Counted from the stretch's first letter, positions 1 to 5,049 are shown. The stretch is DNA of 5,049 nt from Bradyrhizobiaceae bacterium (GCA_016793685.1 JAEULX010000258.1:1-5049); one strand, 5' to 3'. The notes: generated by a model from the sequence alone, not told the origin. A program made the numbers and translations.

Positions 1-127
1 CTTCGACCGTCATCGGCTTTTCGGCGTCGTAGGAACTCCAGCCATGGTGCGCGAACGCCGGCAGCGGCTCGAGCAGCAACGGAGCGGCAAGCAAAAGCGC
101 CGCGGCGAGCAGGCGGAATGCAGGCAT
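1..127 (-). CDS. DUF6152-like secreted protein, N-terminal part (cut by window edge)
   Basis: Only the first 42 codons are in the window; the gene continues past position 1. The sequence begins MPAFRLLAAALLLAAPLLL and has a hydrophobic core followed by a likely signal peptidase site after LPAFA, so the mature protein would start HHGWSSYDAEKPMTVE. A mature N-terminus of HHGWSxYD followed by a short charged stretch is what I know from DUF6152 proteins, small periplasmic proteins of unknown function that often have His-His right after the signal cleavage site. I chose the ATG at 127 because GGAG lies 6 nt upstream (minus strand). A second in-frame ATG at 139 would add four residues (MEHL) but overlaps that GGAG. 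The 135 nt between this gene and the hydrolase stop suggest it may have its own promoter. The family call rests on the N-terminus alone. Confidence 0.72.
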   Translation of the reverse strand, partial: MPAFRLLAAALLLAAPLLLEPLPAFAHHGWSSYDAEKPMTVE

Positions 128-262
128 GAGATGCTCCATTCGTTCGCGTGCGGAGTACGATACAGACCAATAGAACATGGGACCTTGCTCGGAAAAATGG
201 AAGATGACCAACCCACGCCGGCAACGGTCGGCGCGCGCCGTGCCCCTGGGCGACCAGGAGTT
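128..262. other. Intergenic region between hydrolase and DUF6152-like gene
   Basis: This stretch holds no credible gene. Next to the hydrolase stop is a small inverted repeat, CCTGG at 245-249 and CCAGG at 254-258 with a 4-nt loop. A perfect 12-bp GC palindrome, CGGCGCGCGCCG, lies at 229-240. Neither is followed by a run of T on the minus strand, so neither looks like a classic intrinsic terminator. Positions 145-205 are noticeably richer in A and T than the flanks and would be the natural place for a minus-strand promoter of the DUF6152-like gene, but I could not settle on a -35/-10 pair. Confidence 0.5.
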
Positions 263-1147
263 TCAACCGCAGCGCGTTCTGATCCAGTCGCCGATCAGGC
301 GGATGGTCGCGTCGGACTCTGGAAACGCGCCGGCCCAGATGGGAAAGACATGCTGCATTCCGGCCGCAACGAACAGGGTTGCGTCCGTTCCGGCGATGCC
401 CGCCGCGCGCACCGCCCGCACCGAGTCATCGATCAACCGTTCCTCTCCGCCCACGATGCACAGGAGCGGCGGGAGAGCGGAAAAGTCGGCGAACACCGGC
501 GAGGCCAGCGGATTGCGCGGGTCGGCGCCCGCAAGGTACATGCCTGCGAGTTCGAACAGGCCGTCCCGGCTGCAGCAGATGTCCGTGTGCGCGCGGCTTT
601 CCATCGTCTCCCCGCTGCACGTCATATCGCCCCACAGCGATATCGTGACCACGCCGCCCGGCCGCGCGAGACCGCGGTCGCGCAAGGCGAGCGCGGTCGC
701 CAGCGCAAGTCCGCCGCCTGCCGAATCCCCTGCGAGCACCACGCGCGAGGGCTCCGCGCCCTGCGCGAGCAGCCATTGATAGGCCGCAACGGCATCGTCG
801 ATCGCCGCCGGAAACGGATGCTCGGGGGCGAGCCGGTAGGTCGGCACCAGCGCGCGCGCCTGCGCTGCGCGTGCGATATGCCCCGCCGTCTTACGCCGGG
901 ATATCGGCGCGCCGAGCACATAACCTCCGCCGTAGAAATAGAGAATGGCCGCACCCGGCCGCGCCGCCGGCGGCTCCGCCCACAGGCCGTTGACCGCAGG
1001 CGCCGGCGCGAAGGCGACCCCGGCCGGCTCGCTCGACAGCACTTCGGCGTATTCGTCGCCCTGCCGCCGCTGTTCGACCGAAGGATTCTCGTCCTTCGGC
1101 TGGTCGCGCATCGCCGCCCAGAAGCGCTTCGCTTCCTCGCTCGCCAT
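263..1147 (-). CDS. Alpha/beta hydrolase, family IV (HSL-like) carboxylesterase/lipase
   Basis: A 294-residue protein of usual length for bacterial family IV esterases, which hydrolyse short- to medium-chain esters. The fold can be followed: a cap region over roughly residues 1-50; the oxyanion-hole segment AILYFYGGGYVLG (67-79); YRLAPEHPFPA (104-114), a strong family signature; the nucleophile elbow GDSAGG (140-145) with Ser142; a loop resembling the family's SPWxDLT (here SLWGDMT, 170-176); the acid segment GGEERLIDD (233-241) with Glu236 as probable catalytic acid; and GMQHVF with His266. The triad therefore looks complete. The oddity is Tyr72 where the family normally has His in HGGG. There is no signal peptide, so it is probably cytoplasmic. 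It starts 14 nt after the metallopeptidase stop, and a GAGGGG overlapping that stop can serve as ribosome binding site, so the two are probably co-transcribed. The substrate cannot be read from sequence. Confidence 0.9.
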   Translation of the reverse strand: MASEEAKRFWAAMRDQPKDENPSVEQRRQGDEYAEVLSSEPAGVAFAPAPAVNGLWAEPPAARPGAAILYFYGGGYVLGAPISRRKTAGHIARAAQARALVPTYRLAPEHPFPAAIDDAVAAYQWLLAQGAEPSRVVLAGDSAGGGLALATALALRDRGLARPGGVVTISLWGDMTCSGETMESRAHTDICCSRDGLFELAGMYLAGADPRNPLASPVFADFSALPPLLCIVGGEERLIDDSVRAVRAAGIAGTDATLFVAAGMQHVFPIWAGAFPESDATIRLIGDWIRTRCG

Positions 1148-1161
1148 CCCCCGTTGCCCCC

Positions 1162-1605
1162 TCAGTTCCCGTCGTCCTCATCCGACTGCGCCTCGATCCC
1201 CTCCATGTCTTCGTCGGAGAGGCCGAAATGGTGTCCGATCTCGTGCACCAGGACGTGCGCGATGACGGCGCCGAGCGTCTCGTCGTGCTCGGCCCAATAG
1301 TCGAGGATCGGCCGGCGGTACAGCCAGATCATGTTCGGCATCTGGACAGCCGCGCTCTCGGAGCGGAACGGCAGGCCGACGCCCTGGAAAAATCCGAGCA
1401 GGTCGAACTCGCTCTCGATCCCCAACAGGTCGAGCACTTCGTCGGTGGGGAAGTCGTCGACCTGGATCACCAGGCCCTCGCACATGGCGCGGAATTTAGC
1501 CGGCAGCCGCCGGTAAATCTCGGCGGCGACCACTTCCATTTCGTCCAGCGAAGGCGCTTTCAGCGGACGCCAGGCGAGCGGATCGGCGGGGGGCGTGTTC
1601 GGCAT
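1162..1605 (-). CDS. Zincin-like metallopeptidase (PF06262/DUF1025 type)
   Basis: A 147-residue protein, normal for this family of minimal zinc proteases. The decisive motif is HEIGHHFGLSDEDM at 121-134: an HExxH zinc site (His121, Glu122, His125) followed by GLSDEDM, where Asp131 would be the third ligand, as in the HExxHxxGxxD pattern. Upstream are the other family landmarks: RLPAKFR (33-39), the acidic stretch VIQVDDFP (46-53), LLGFFQGVGLPFR (69-81) and the hydrophobic segment MIWLYRRPILDYW (92-104). The C-terminus is a short acidic tail. There is no signal peptide or membrane segment, so a cytoplasmic protein is expected. No physiological substrate is known to me for this family. It is first in a probable two-gene unit with the alpha/beta hydrolase. 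The ATG at 1605 lacks a clear Shine-Dalgarno sequence, but the N-terminal residues fit homologues I know, so I keep this start. Confidence 0.92.
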   Translation of the reverse strand: MPNTPPADPLAWRPLKAPSLDEMEVVAAEIYRRLPAKFRAMCEGLVIQVDDFPTDEVLDLLGIESEFDLLGFFQGVGLPFRSESAAVQMPNMIWLYRRPILDYWAEHDETLGAVIAHVLVHEIGHHFGLSDEDMEGIEAQSDEDDGN

Positions 1606-1611
1606 GACGAT

Positions 1612-1640
1612 GATTTAGGGAACCCGCGGGCCGTGGCCAA
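1612..1640 (-). promoter_or_regulatory. Candidate promoter for metallopeptidase-hydrolase unit, possibly leaderless
   Basis: Read on the minus strand, TTGGCC (1640-1635) is followed after exactly 17 nt by TAAATC (1617-1612), a weak match to the sigma-70 -35/-10 pair. The -10-like box ends 6 nt before the ATG at 1605, so transcription would begin at or next to the start codon. That fits the lack of a Shine-Dalgarno sequence there. Both boxes are imperfect (4 of 6 and 3 of 6 matches), so this is a suggestion only. Confidence 0.25.
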
Positions 1641-1803
1641 GCGCCGGCTGCAACGCCTTGCGAACGGAACGAAGGCTCGCGCTTGCATCGGTTTGCGCAA
1701 CGGCTGCCGGGCGGGCCCGCGACCCGAGGTCCGCGCGCAGCGCGACGCGAAGGTCCGCATTGACGCAACGGCCCCGATAAGCGACCGTGCCGGAGGGTCG
1801 GCA

Positions 1804-1809
1804 GGAGGG
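1804..1809 (+). promoter_or_regulatory. Ribosome binding site GGAGGG fixing the start of the small secreted protein
   Basis: GGAGGG lies 6 nt before the ATG at 1816, the strongest Shine-Dalgarno match in the window. It decides the start of a reading frame that is otherwise open from much further upstream (1228), and the protein made from this ATG begins directly with a signal peptide. Confidence 0.8.
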
Positions 1810-1815
1810 CACGCG

Positions 1816-2067
1816 ATGCGATTTGCGACATGGGGATGGGCGATTGCGCTGGCGATCGGAACAGCCGGCATGCCGGCCTTTGGGCCGGCCCAGGCTCAGT
1901 CGCAGCCGGACGATTACCGGGCGGTGCGGCCTCGCGCGCCCGCGCGGATCACCGTGACCCCCTCGCGCCGGCTCGTGCGCGAGTGCGTCGGCTGGTACGC
2001 GATCGAGCATCGTCTCGCCGGCACCGTGGTCACGCCGCAGAAGAGCTGCCACTGGGCCTATCGCTGA
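1816..2067 (+). CDS. Small secreted two-cysteine protein, hypothetical
   Basis: An 83-residue protein with no function I can assign. Residues 1-28 (MRFATWGWAIALAIGTAG then MPAFGPAQAQ) form a typical signal peptide with a probable cleavage after AQA. The mature part of about 55 residues is basic and proline-rich at first (RAVRPRAPARITVTPSRR), then ends in a compact block with the pattern RxCVGWYAxEHRLAGTVVxPxxxCxW. The two cysteines (about residues 57 and 78) could form one periplasmic disulfide. I recall similar short proteins with a C-x-x-W-Y ... G-T-V ... P ... C-x-W pattern in Bradyrhizobium relatives, so it is probably a lineage-specific conserved family rather than a chance frame; that is memory, not a search. 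It is a lone plus-strand gene, converging on ctpA. The start is fixed by the GGAGGG at 1804-1809. Confidence 0.78.
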   Translation: MRFATWGWAIALAIGTAGMPAFGPAQAQSQPDDYRAVRPRAPARITVTPSRRLVRECVGWYAIEHRLAGTVVTPQKSCHWAYR

Positions 2068-2190
2068 TCGGAGCGTTTGGCGGCGAAGCATGCCCCCGGA
2101 CGTGATCCGGGCGGGAACCGGCTCGCCGCAGAGAAGGCGACCACCCAAGGAAGACAACAGCAAATTCCGATTCGATCGGACCGGAATCGC
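2068..2190. repeat. Probable degenerate copy of a dispersed Rhizobiales intergenic palindromic repeat
   Basis: This noncoding block begins one base after the small gene's stop. It contains GAGCGTTTGGCGGCGAAGCA at 2071-2090, then an inverted repeat CCCGGA (2095-2100) / TCCGGG (2106-2111) with loop CGTGA, then GCGGGAACCGGCTC (2111-2124), an A-rich stretch (about 2130-2165), and a second inverted repeat, CCGAT (2167-2171) / ATCGG (2175-2179), nested in TTCCG (2165-2169) / CGGAA (2182-2186). The order GAGCGTTT - GAAGCATG - hairpin - GGGAACCGG - A-rich spacer - ATTCCGATT hairpin is what I remember of a repeat scattered between genes in Bradyrhizobium and related genomes. The inverted repeats are seen directly; membership of that family is from memory. 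A GC-rich hairpin follows directly and may belong to the same unit. Confidence 0.5.
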
Positions 2191-2225
2191 TTGGCCCTGC
2201 CCGGCGCGCGCCGGACAGGGCCAAG
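2190..2225. terminator. Strong 18-bp inverted repeat between convergent genes, candidate terminator
   Basis: Two 18-nt arms (CTTGGCCCTGCCCGGCGC and its near-complement, 2208-2225) sit back to back with a single non-Watson-Crick position, 2200 against 2215. In RNA from the minus strand (ctpA readthrough) that pair is a G-U wobble, so the stem pairs throughout; in plus-strand RNA it is a C-A mismatch. The location between convergent genes suits transcription termination. Neither side has a run of U, so it is not a textbook intrinsic terminator and may instead act with Rho or protect 3' ends. Confidence 0.5.
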
Positions 2226-2237
2226 AGGCATAGGGGT

Positions 2238-2267
2238 TTCCGGCGCGCCCGATTTGGCGTGCCGGAA
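2238..2267. terminator. 12-bp hairpin just beyond the ctpA stop, candidate terminator
   Basis: TTCCGGCGCGCC (2238-2249) and GGCGTGCCGGAA (2256-2267) pair around a 6-nt loop, CGATTT. The one non-Watson-Crick position (2245 against 2260) is a G-U wobble in plus-strand RNA and a mismatch in minus-strand RNA. The hairpin ends 4 nt from the ctpA stop codon. There is no U-tract on either strand, so a terminator role is inferred from position and stem strength only. Confidence 0.45.
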
Positions 2268-2271
2268 GTGA

Positions 2272-3624
2272 TTACTGCTGCTGCGGCGGCAGATTGGCCG
2301 CCTTGCCGCTCGGCGGGAACGCCGGATTGGTCTGCGTGCCGCGCAAGAGATCGACCGCCATGTTGAGCGCCTTGTCGTCCTTGGCTTCCGGCGGAACATA
2401 GGACTGCGATCCGCCCTGCTCCTCGCCATCGGCCTTGAGATGGCCGCGCAGCGACGACTCGCCCCGCATCTCCGACGAGCGCGCCTTGACCTCGTCCGGG
2501 ACCTCCTGGAGGGTTTCGATGTCGGGCACGATGCCCTTTGCCTGGATCGAACGGCCCGCCGGCGTGTAGTAGCGCGCCGTGGTGAGCCGCAATGCGCCAT
2601 TGCCCGATCCCAGCGGAATGATGGTCTGCACCGAGCCCTTGCCGAAGGTGCGCGTGCCGACCAGCGTCGCCCGCTTGTGGTCCTGCAGCGCGCCGGCGAC
2701 GATCTCGGACGCCGACGCCGAGCCGCCGTTGATCAGCACGATGACCGGCTTGCCCTTGGTCAGGTCGCCGGGCCGCGCGTTGAACCGCTGCGTCTCCTCC
2801 GGATCGCGGCCGCGGGTCGAAACGATCTCGCCACGGTCGAGGAAGGTATCGGAGACGGAAATCGCCTGATCGAGCAGGCCGCCCGGATTGTTGCGCAGAT
2901 CGATGACATAGCCGCGCAGCTTGTCCGCCGGAATTTGCGAAGCGATGTCGCTCAGCGCCTTTTTCAGGCCATCGGTGGTCTGCTCGTTGAACTGCGTGAT
3001 GCGGATGTAGCCGACGTCGTTGCCTTCGATGCGCGAGCGCACCGACCGCACGCGAATGACGTCGCGCGTGATCGCCACGTCGATCGGCTTGTCGGCGCCC
3101 TTGCGCATGATGCGCAGCTTGATCTTGGTGTTGACGGGGCCGCGCATCTTCTCGACCGCCTGATTGAGGGTCATGCCCTGCACGGCTTCGTCGTCGAGAT
3201 GCGTGATCAGGTCGTTGGCGCGGATGCCGGCCTTCGCCGCCGGCGTATCGTCGATCGGCGCCACAACCTTGACGAGCCCATCCTCCATCGTGACCTCGAT
3301 GCCGAGGCCGCCGAACTCGCCGCGTGTCTGCACCTGCATGTCGCGGAAGCTCTTCGGATCCATGTAGCTCGAGTGCGGGTCGAGCCCGTTGAGCATCCCA
3401 TTGATCGCCGCTTCGACCAGTTTGGAATCCTCGGGCTTTTCGACGTAGTGCGAGCGGACCCGCTCGAAAATGTCGCCGAACAGGTTGAGCTGCCGATAGG
3501 TGGCATCGGCGGGCGCAGACTTGGCAAGAGCGCCCGTCAACATGGCGGGCGGCTGGATGGCGATCACGGTGACCGCGGCGCCGGCCAAGGCTCCGAGGAG
3601 CATCAAAGAAGTCTTACGCATCAT
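2272..3624 (-). CDS. ctpA: S41 carboxy-terminal processing protease CtpA
   Basis: A 450-residue tail-specific serine protease, expected in the periplasm, where the family trims or degrades envelope proteins from their C-termini. Residues 7-23 form a hydrophobic signal peptide or anchor. Family landmarks in order: the helical region with HYVEKPEDSKLVEAAINGML (59-78) and GLDPHSSYMDP (80-90); a PDZ domain at about 98-180 with GEFGGLGIEV and the ligand-binding side AGIRANDLI; and the catalytic core with GYIRITQF (205-212), DLRNNPGGLL (242-251), GGSASASEI (300-308) and GTRTFGKGSVQT (323-334). By spacing, Ser304 and Lys329 form the catalytic dyad, helped by Gln333; Asp315 matches the conserved Asp of E. 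coli Prc. The tail is Pro/Gln-rich (ends PPQQQ) and probably disordered. The first ATG overlaps the envC stop (ATGA) with GAAGG 7 nt upstream, so translation is probably coupled. A second ATG follows directly and would remove one residue. Confidence 0.96.
   Translation of the reverse strand: MMRKTSLMLLGALAGAAVTVIAIQPPAMLTGALAKSAPADATYRQLNLFGDIFERVRSHYVEKPEDSKLVEAAINGMLNGLDPHSSYMDPKSFRDMQVQTRGEFGGLGIEVTMEDGLVKVVAPIDDTPAAKAGIRANDLITHLDDEAVQGMTLNQAVEKMRGPVNTKIKLRIMRKGADKPIDVAITRDVIRVRSVRSRIEGNDVGYIRITQFNEQTTDGLKKALSDIASQIPADKLRGYVIDLRNNPGGLLDQAISVSDTFLDRGEIVSTRGRDPEETQRFNARPGDLTKGKPVIVLINGGSASASEIVAGALQDHKRATLVGTRTFGKGSVQTIIPLGSGNGALRLTTARYYTPAGRSIQAKGIVPDIETLQEVPDEVKARSSEMRGESSLRGHLKADGEEQGGSQSYVPPEAKDDKALNMAVDLLRGTQTNPAFPPSGKAANLPPQQQ
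3621..3624 (-). promoter_or_regulatory. ATGA stop-start overlap coupling envC and ctpA
   Basis: The envC stop TGA (3623-3621) is embedded in the ctpA start ATG (3624-3622). An AGAAGG lies 7 nt ahead of the ATG, within the envC coding end. This arrangement normally means translational coupling and a single message, so the amidase activator and the protease should be made in a linked ratio. Confidence 0.8.
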
Positions 3625-4949
3625 CCGCGGACCTTCTCGCTGTTGTTAGTCGCCCACCAGGGTGAGGGATCGACGGGCAACCCGTCTTTCCGGAACTCGA
3701 TATATAGAACCGGCCGAGAACCGCCAGTTCCAAAGCCCGCCAGCCGCTCCTCGCCGCTGCCCATCACGCCAACCGGCTCACCGGTCAGCACGAACTGACC
3801 GAGGTCGACCGATATTTTATCCATGCCCGCCAGCAGGACATGATAGCCGCCGCCCGCATTGAGGATCAAGAGTTGGCCATAGGAGCGGTACGGCGCGGCA
3901 TAGACGACCCACCCGTCGCACGGCGCGGTGACCTGCGCAGCGGGGCGAGCCGTTATCGACATCCCCTTGTAAGTGCCGCCGAAACTGTCGGAGGCGCCGA
4001 ACTCGCGCGTGCGCGTGCCGTTGACCGGCAGAGGTAACATGCCCTTGGCGGACGCGAACGCCATCGCCGGCGACAGCCGGCCCGGATCCTTCAGTGCGGC
4101 AAGATTCGAGCGCCCGTCAGGCTGGCGCACCTCTTCGCCGGTGCGTGCGGCGCGCTCGGAGGAATCGAGATTGGCTTCGAGCCGCGCGATCAAATCCTTG
4201 AGATTATCGACCTGAAGCGACAGTTGCATGGCGCGGCGGCGGGACGCCGACAGCTCGGTTTCCACCTCGGCGAGCCGTCGCTGACGCTCTTCGATGAGCA
4301 GGCTCATTCGCGTCCGCTGCTCGGAGAGGGTGGCAAGATCGGTCGCGCGCCGCGTGCGTTCGGCCGCCGCCTCACTGCGGACGCGGACAAGGTCGGCGAG
4401 ATCGGCAGCCAGCACATCGGCCTCTTTTCGCAATTCGGGCAGCACGGCGCCCAGGAGAATCGCGGTGCGCAGCGACTGCAGCACATCTTCCGGCCGCACC
4501 AGCAGCGCCGGCGGCGGATGGCGGCCGATCCGCTGGAGCGCGGCCAGAATCTGCGCGATGACTTCGCGGCGCCCTTCGAGCGAGCCGTTGATCCCCCGCT
4601 CGGTATTGTCGAGCAGGTCGAGCCGGCTTTCGATCGCCGTGATGTCCTGCTCGGCGGTGCGGATGCGCGCGGCGGTCTCGATCATGGTCTGATTGAGCTT
4701 GCGGCGGTCTTCGCCGAGGCGGTCGATCTCGCTCCGCAGCTTCTTTTCCGTTTCGGTGGCGCGCTTTTGCTCCGCGCGGACCGATTCGAGTTCCTTGTCG
4801 CGCTCCTTGAGCACATCGAGCTGCGACGCGCCCTGCTGCGCGTTCGGCCGCTCAGCCTGCGCAAGCGCGCCGCCCGCCGGGTCAAGCGCAAGCGCACAGG
4901 CCAAGGCAAGCGCCGTCGGCGCGACGAGGGGGCAAGGGGAGCGCTTCAT
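3621..4949 (-). CDS. envC: EnvC-like murein hydrolase activator (degenerate LytM/M23 domain)
   Basis: A 442-residue periplasmic protein of the EnvC family, which activates N-acetylmuramoyl-L-alanine amidases so that daughter cells can separate. A signal peptide ends at about ALAQA (residue 32). Long charged coiled-coil segments cover roughly 43-135 and 175-268, interrupted by a region with RHPPPALLVRPEDVLQSLRT (143-162), which matches the family's regulatory arm. A LytM domain fills about 303-431. Its metalloprotease residues are gone: the usual HxGxD reads YKGMS (327-331), the AHL position reads AGM, and HxH reads VLY (414-416). So it should bind and activate rather than cut, as in E. coli EnvC; the closing DGLPVDPSPWW is typical of the family. 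It overlaps ctpA by 4 nt. I prefer ATG 4949. A TTG at 4955, 11 nt behind a GGAGAG, is a real alternative and adds two residues. Confidence 0.93.
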   Translation of the reverse strand: MKRSPCPLVAPTALALACALALDPAGGALAQAERPNAQQGASQLDVLKERDKELESVRAEQKRATETEKKLRSEIDRLGEDRRKLNQTMIETAARIRTAEQDITAIESRLDLLDNTERGINGSLEGRREVIAQILAALQRIGRHPPPALLVRPEDVLQSLRTAILLGAVLPELRKEADVLAADLADLVRVRSEAAAERTRRATDLATLSEQRTRMSLLIEERQRRLAEVETELSASRRRAMQLSLQVDNLKDLIARLEANLDSSERAARTGEEVRQPDGRSNLAALKDPGRLSPAMAFASAKGMLPLPVNGTRTREFGASDSFGGTYKGMSITARPAAQVTAPCDGWVVYAAPYRSYGQLLILNAGGGYHVLLAGMDKISVDLGQFVLTGEPVGVMGSGEERLAGFGTGGSRPVLYIEFRKDGLPVDPSPWWATNNSEKVRG

Positions 4950-5049
4950 TCGCAATGAGTTGCCGGCTCTCCGTCAAACCCCAGGTCCCTAACCGCGGAT
5001 TGGGGCAGCTTCACGTCGGCGGCGCACGCGTGCGGCGGCCGCGCGTTCA
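4950..5049 (-). other. Upstream region of envC, no assignable gene
   Basis: In the envC reading frame there are stops at 4991-4989 (TAG) and 4976-4974 (TGA), so envC cannot begin earlier than these. A different minus-strand frame is open from the window edge (5047) and ends in a TGA at 4948-4946 that overlaps the envC ATG as ATGA. Its 33 residues (including ADVKLPQSAVRDLGFDGEP) resemble nothing I know. In related genomes rlmH often precedes envC, but the HPYHR-type C-terminus of RlmH is not present in any frame here. The stretch is therefore either intergenic or the end of an unrecognised upstream gene. A TTGACG on the minus strand (4977-4972) has no -10 partner. Confidence 0.4.

Larger units (their letters stand above)
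1606..1815. other. Divergent intergenic region
   Basis: These 210 nt separate the minus-strand metallopeptidase unit from the plus-strand small secreted protein and should carry promoters for both. Apart from the weak minus-strand promoter candidate at 1612-1640 and the ribosome binding site at 1804-1809, I see an isolated TTGACG at 1760-1765 on the plus strand that has no recognisable -10 box at the right distance. I see no RNA gene, long repeat or conserved short peptide. Open frames that cross it lack start signals and look like GC-driven shadows. Confidence 0.5.

Noticed and set aside
145..205. A/T-richer stretch upstream of the DUF6152-like gene as a defined promoter
   Set aside because: Several partial -10-like strings exist but none has a convincing -35 partner, so no site is called.
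44..1300. A 418-codon open frame on the plus strand covering the hydrolase and part of the metallopeptidase
   Set aside because: It lies opposite two genes with clear catalytic motifs, has an Arg/Ala/Pro-rich composition typical of GC-rich antisense frames, and shows no domain or ribosome binding site.
1760..1788. TTGACG at 1760 as a promoter for the gene at 1816
   Set aside because: No -10-like hexamer lies 16-18 nt downstream; GATAAG at 1776 is only 10 nt away.
1615..2163. Minus-strand frames crossing 1496-2163
   Set aside because: They overlap the better supported plus-strand small secreted gene, have Arg/Ser/Pro-rich shadow composition and no signal peptide or motif.
2272..2292. Short CTG/CGG triplet run at the ctpA end as a microsatellite
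   Set aside because: It only encodes the PPQQQ tail of CtpA and is too short to be treated as a repeat locus.
2440..3798. A 452-codon plus-strand frame opposite ctpA
   Set aside because: It is antisense to an unmistakable CtpA and is very rich in Arg, Asp, Ala and Val with no recognisable motif; long antisense frames are common at this GC content.
4927..4949. EnvC-like protein as a lipoprotein because of the Cys in LALAC
   Set aside because: The residues before the Cys do not fit a lipobox (Ala-Leu-Ala-Cys), while a later AQA site fits ordinary signal peptidase I cleavage.
4224..4958. A 244-codon plus-strand frame opposite envC
   Set aside because: Same reasoning: a shadow of the EnvC-like gene without a start signal or domain.

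Overview
The window looks like chromosomal DNA of a high-GC alphaproteobacterium, most likely of the order Hyphomicrobiales (Rhizobiales; Bradyrhizobiaceae/Xanthobacteraceae-like). The reasons are GC-rich codon use, an adjacent envC-ctpA pair, a DUF6152-type secreted protein, a small two-cysteine secreted protein of a type I associate with this order, and an intergenic block resembling a dispersed palindromic repeat of these genomes. The taxonomic call is inference; there is no rRNA or other marker gene here.

Layout. (1) 1-127, minus strand: the signal peptide and first residues of a DUF6152-like secreted protein, cut by the window edge. (2) 263-1605, minus strand: a two-gene unit with a 14-nt gap, a small zincin metallopeptidase (1162-1605) followed by a family IV (hormone-sensitive-lipase-like) alpha/beta hydrolase (263-1147) whose usual HGGG oxyanion motif reads YGGG. 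(3) 1606-1815: divergent intergenic region. (4) 1816-2067, plus strand: an 83-residue predicted secreted protein with two cysteines and a strong ribosome binding site. (5) 2068-2271: a convergent intergenic region full of inverted repeats, apparently a degenerate dispersed repeat followed by two strong hairpins. (6) 2272-4949, minus strand: envC-like murein hydrolase activator and ctpA carboxy-terminal processing protease, joined by a 4-nt ATGA overlap. (7) 4950-5049: upstream sequence with no confidently assignable gene.

How the genes fit together. The EnvC-like protein has a coiled coil and a LytM domain that has lost its zinc ligands. This fits a periplasmic activator of cell-wall amidases during division. 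CtpA, made from the same message, is a periplasmic Ser/Lys protease of a family that trims or degrades envelope proteins, including cell-wall hydrolases. The metallopeptidase-hydrolase pair has no obvious shared pathway. The rest is small secreted proteins of unknown role.

The window is mostly ordinary housekeeping and accessory-hypothetical sequence. I see no CRISPR array, transposase, tRNA, rRNA or toxin-antitoxin pair, and no convincing new multi-gene system. The most unusual parts are the hairpin-dense region 2068-2271, the YGGG hydrolase and the uncharacterised 83-residue protein.
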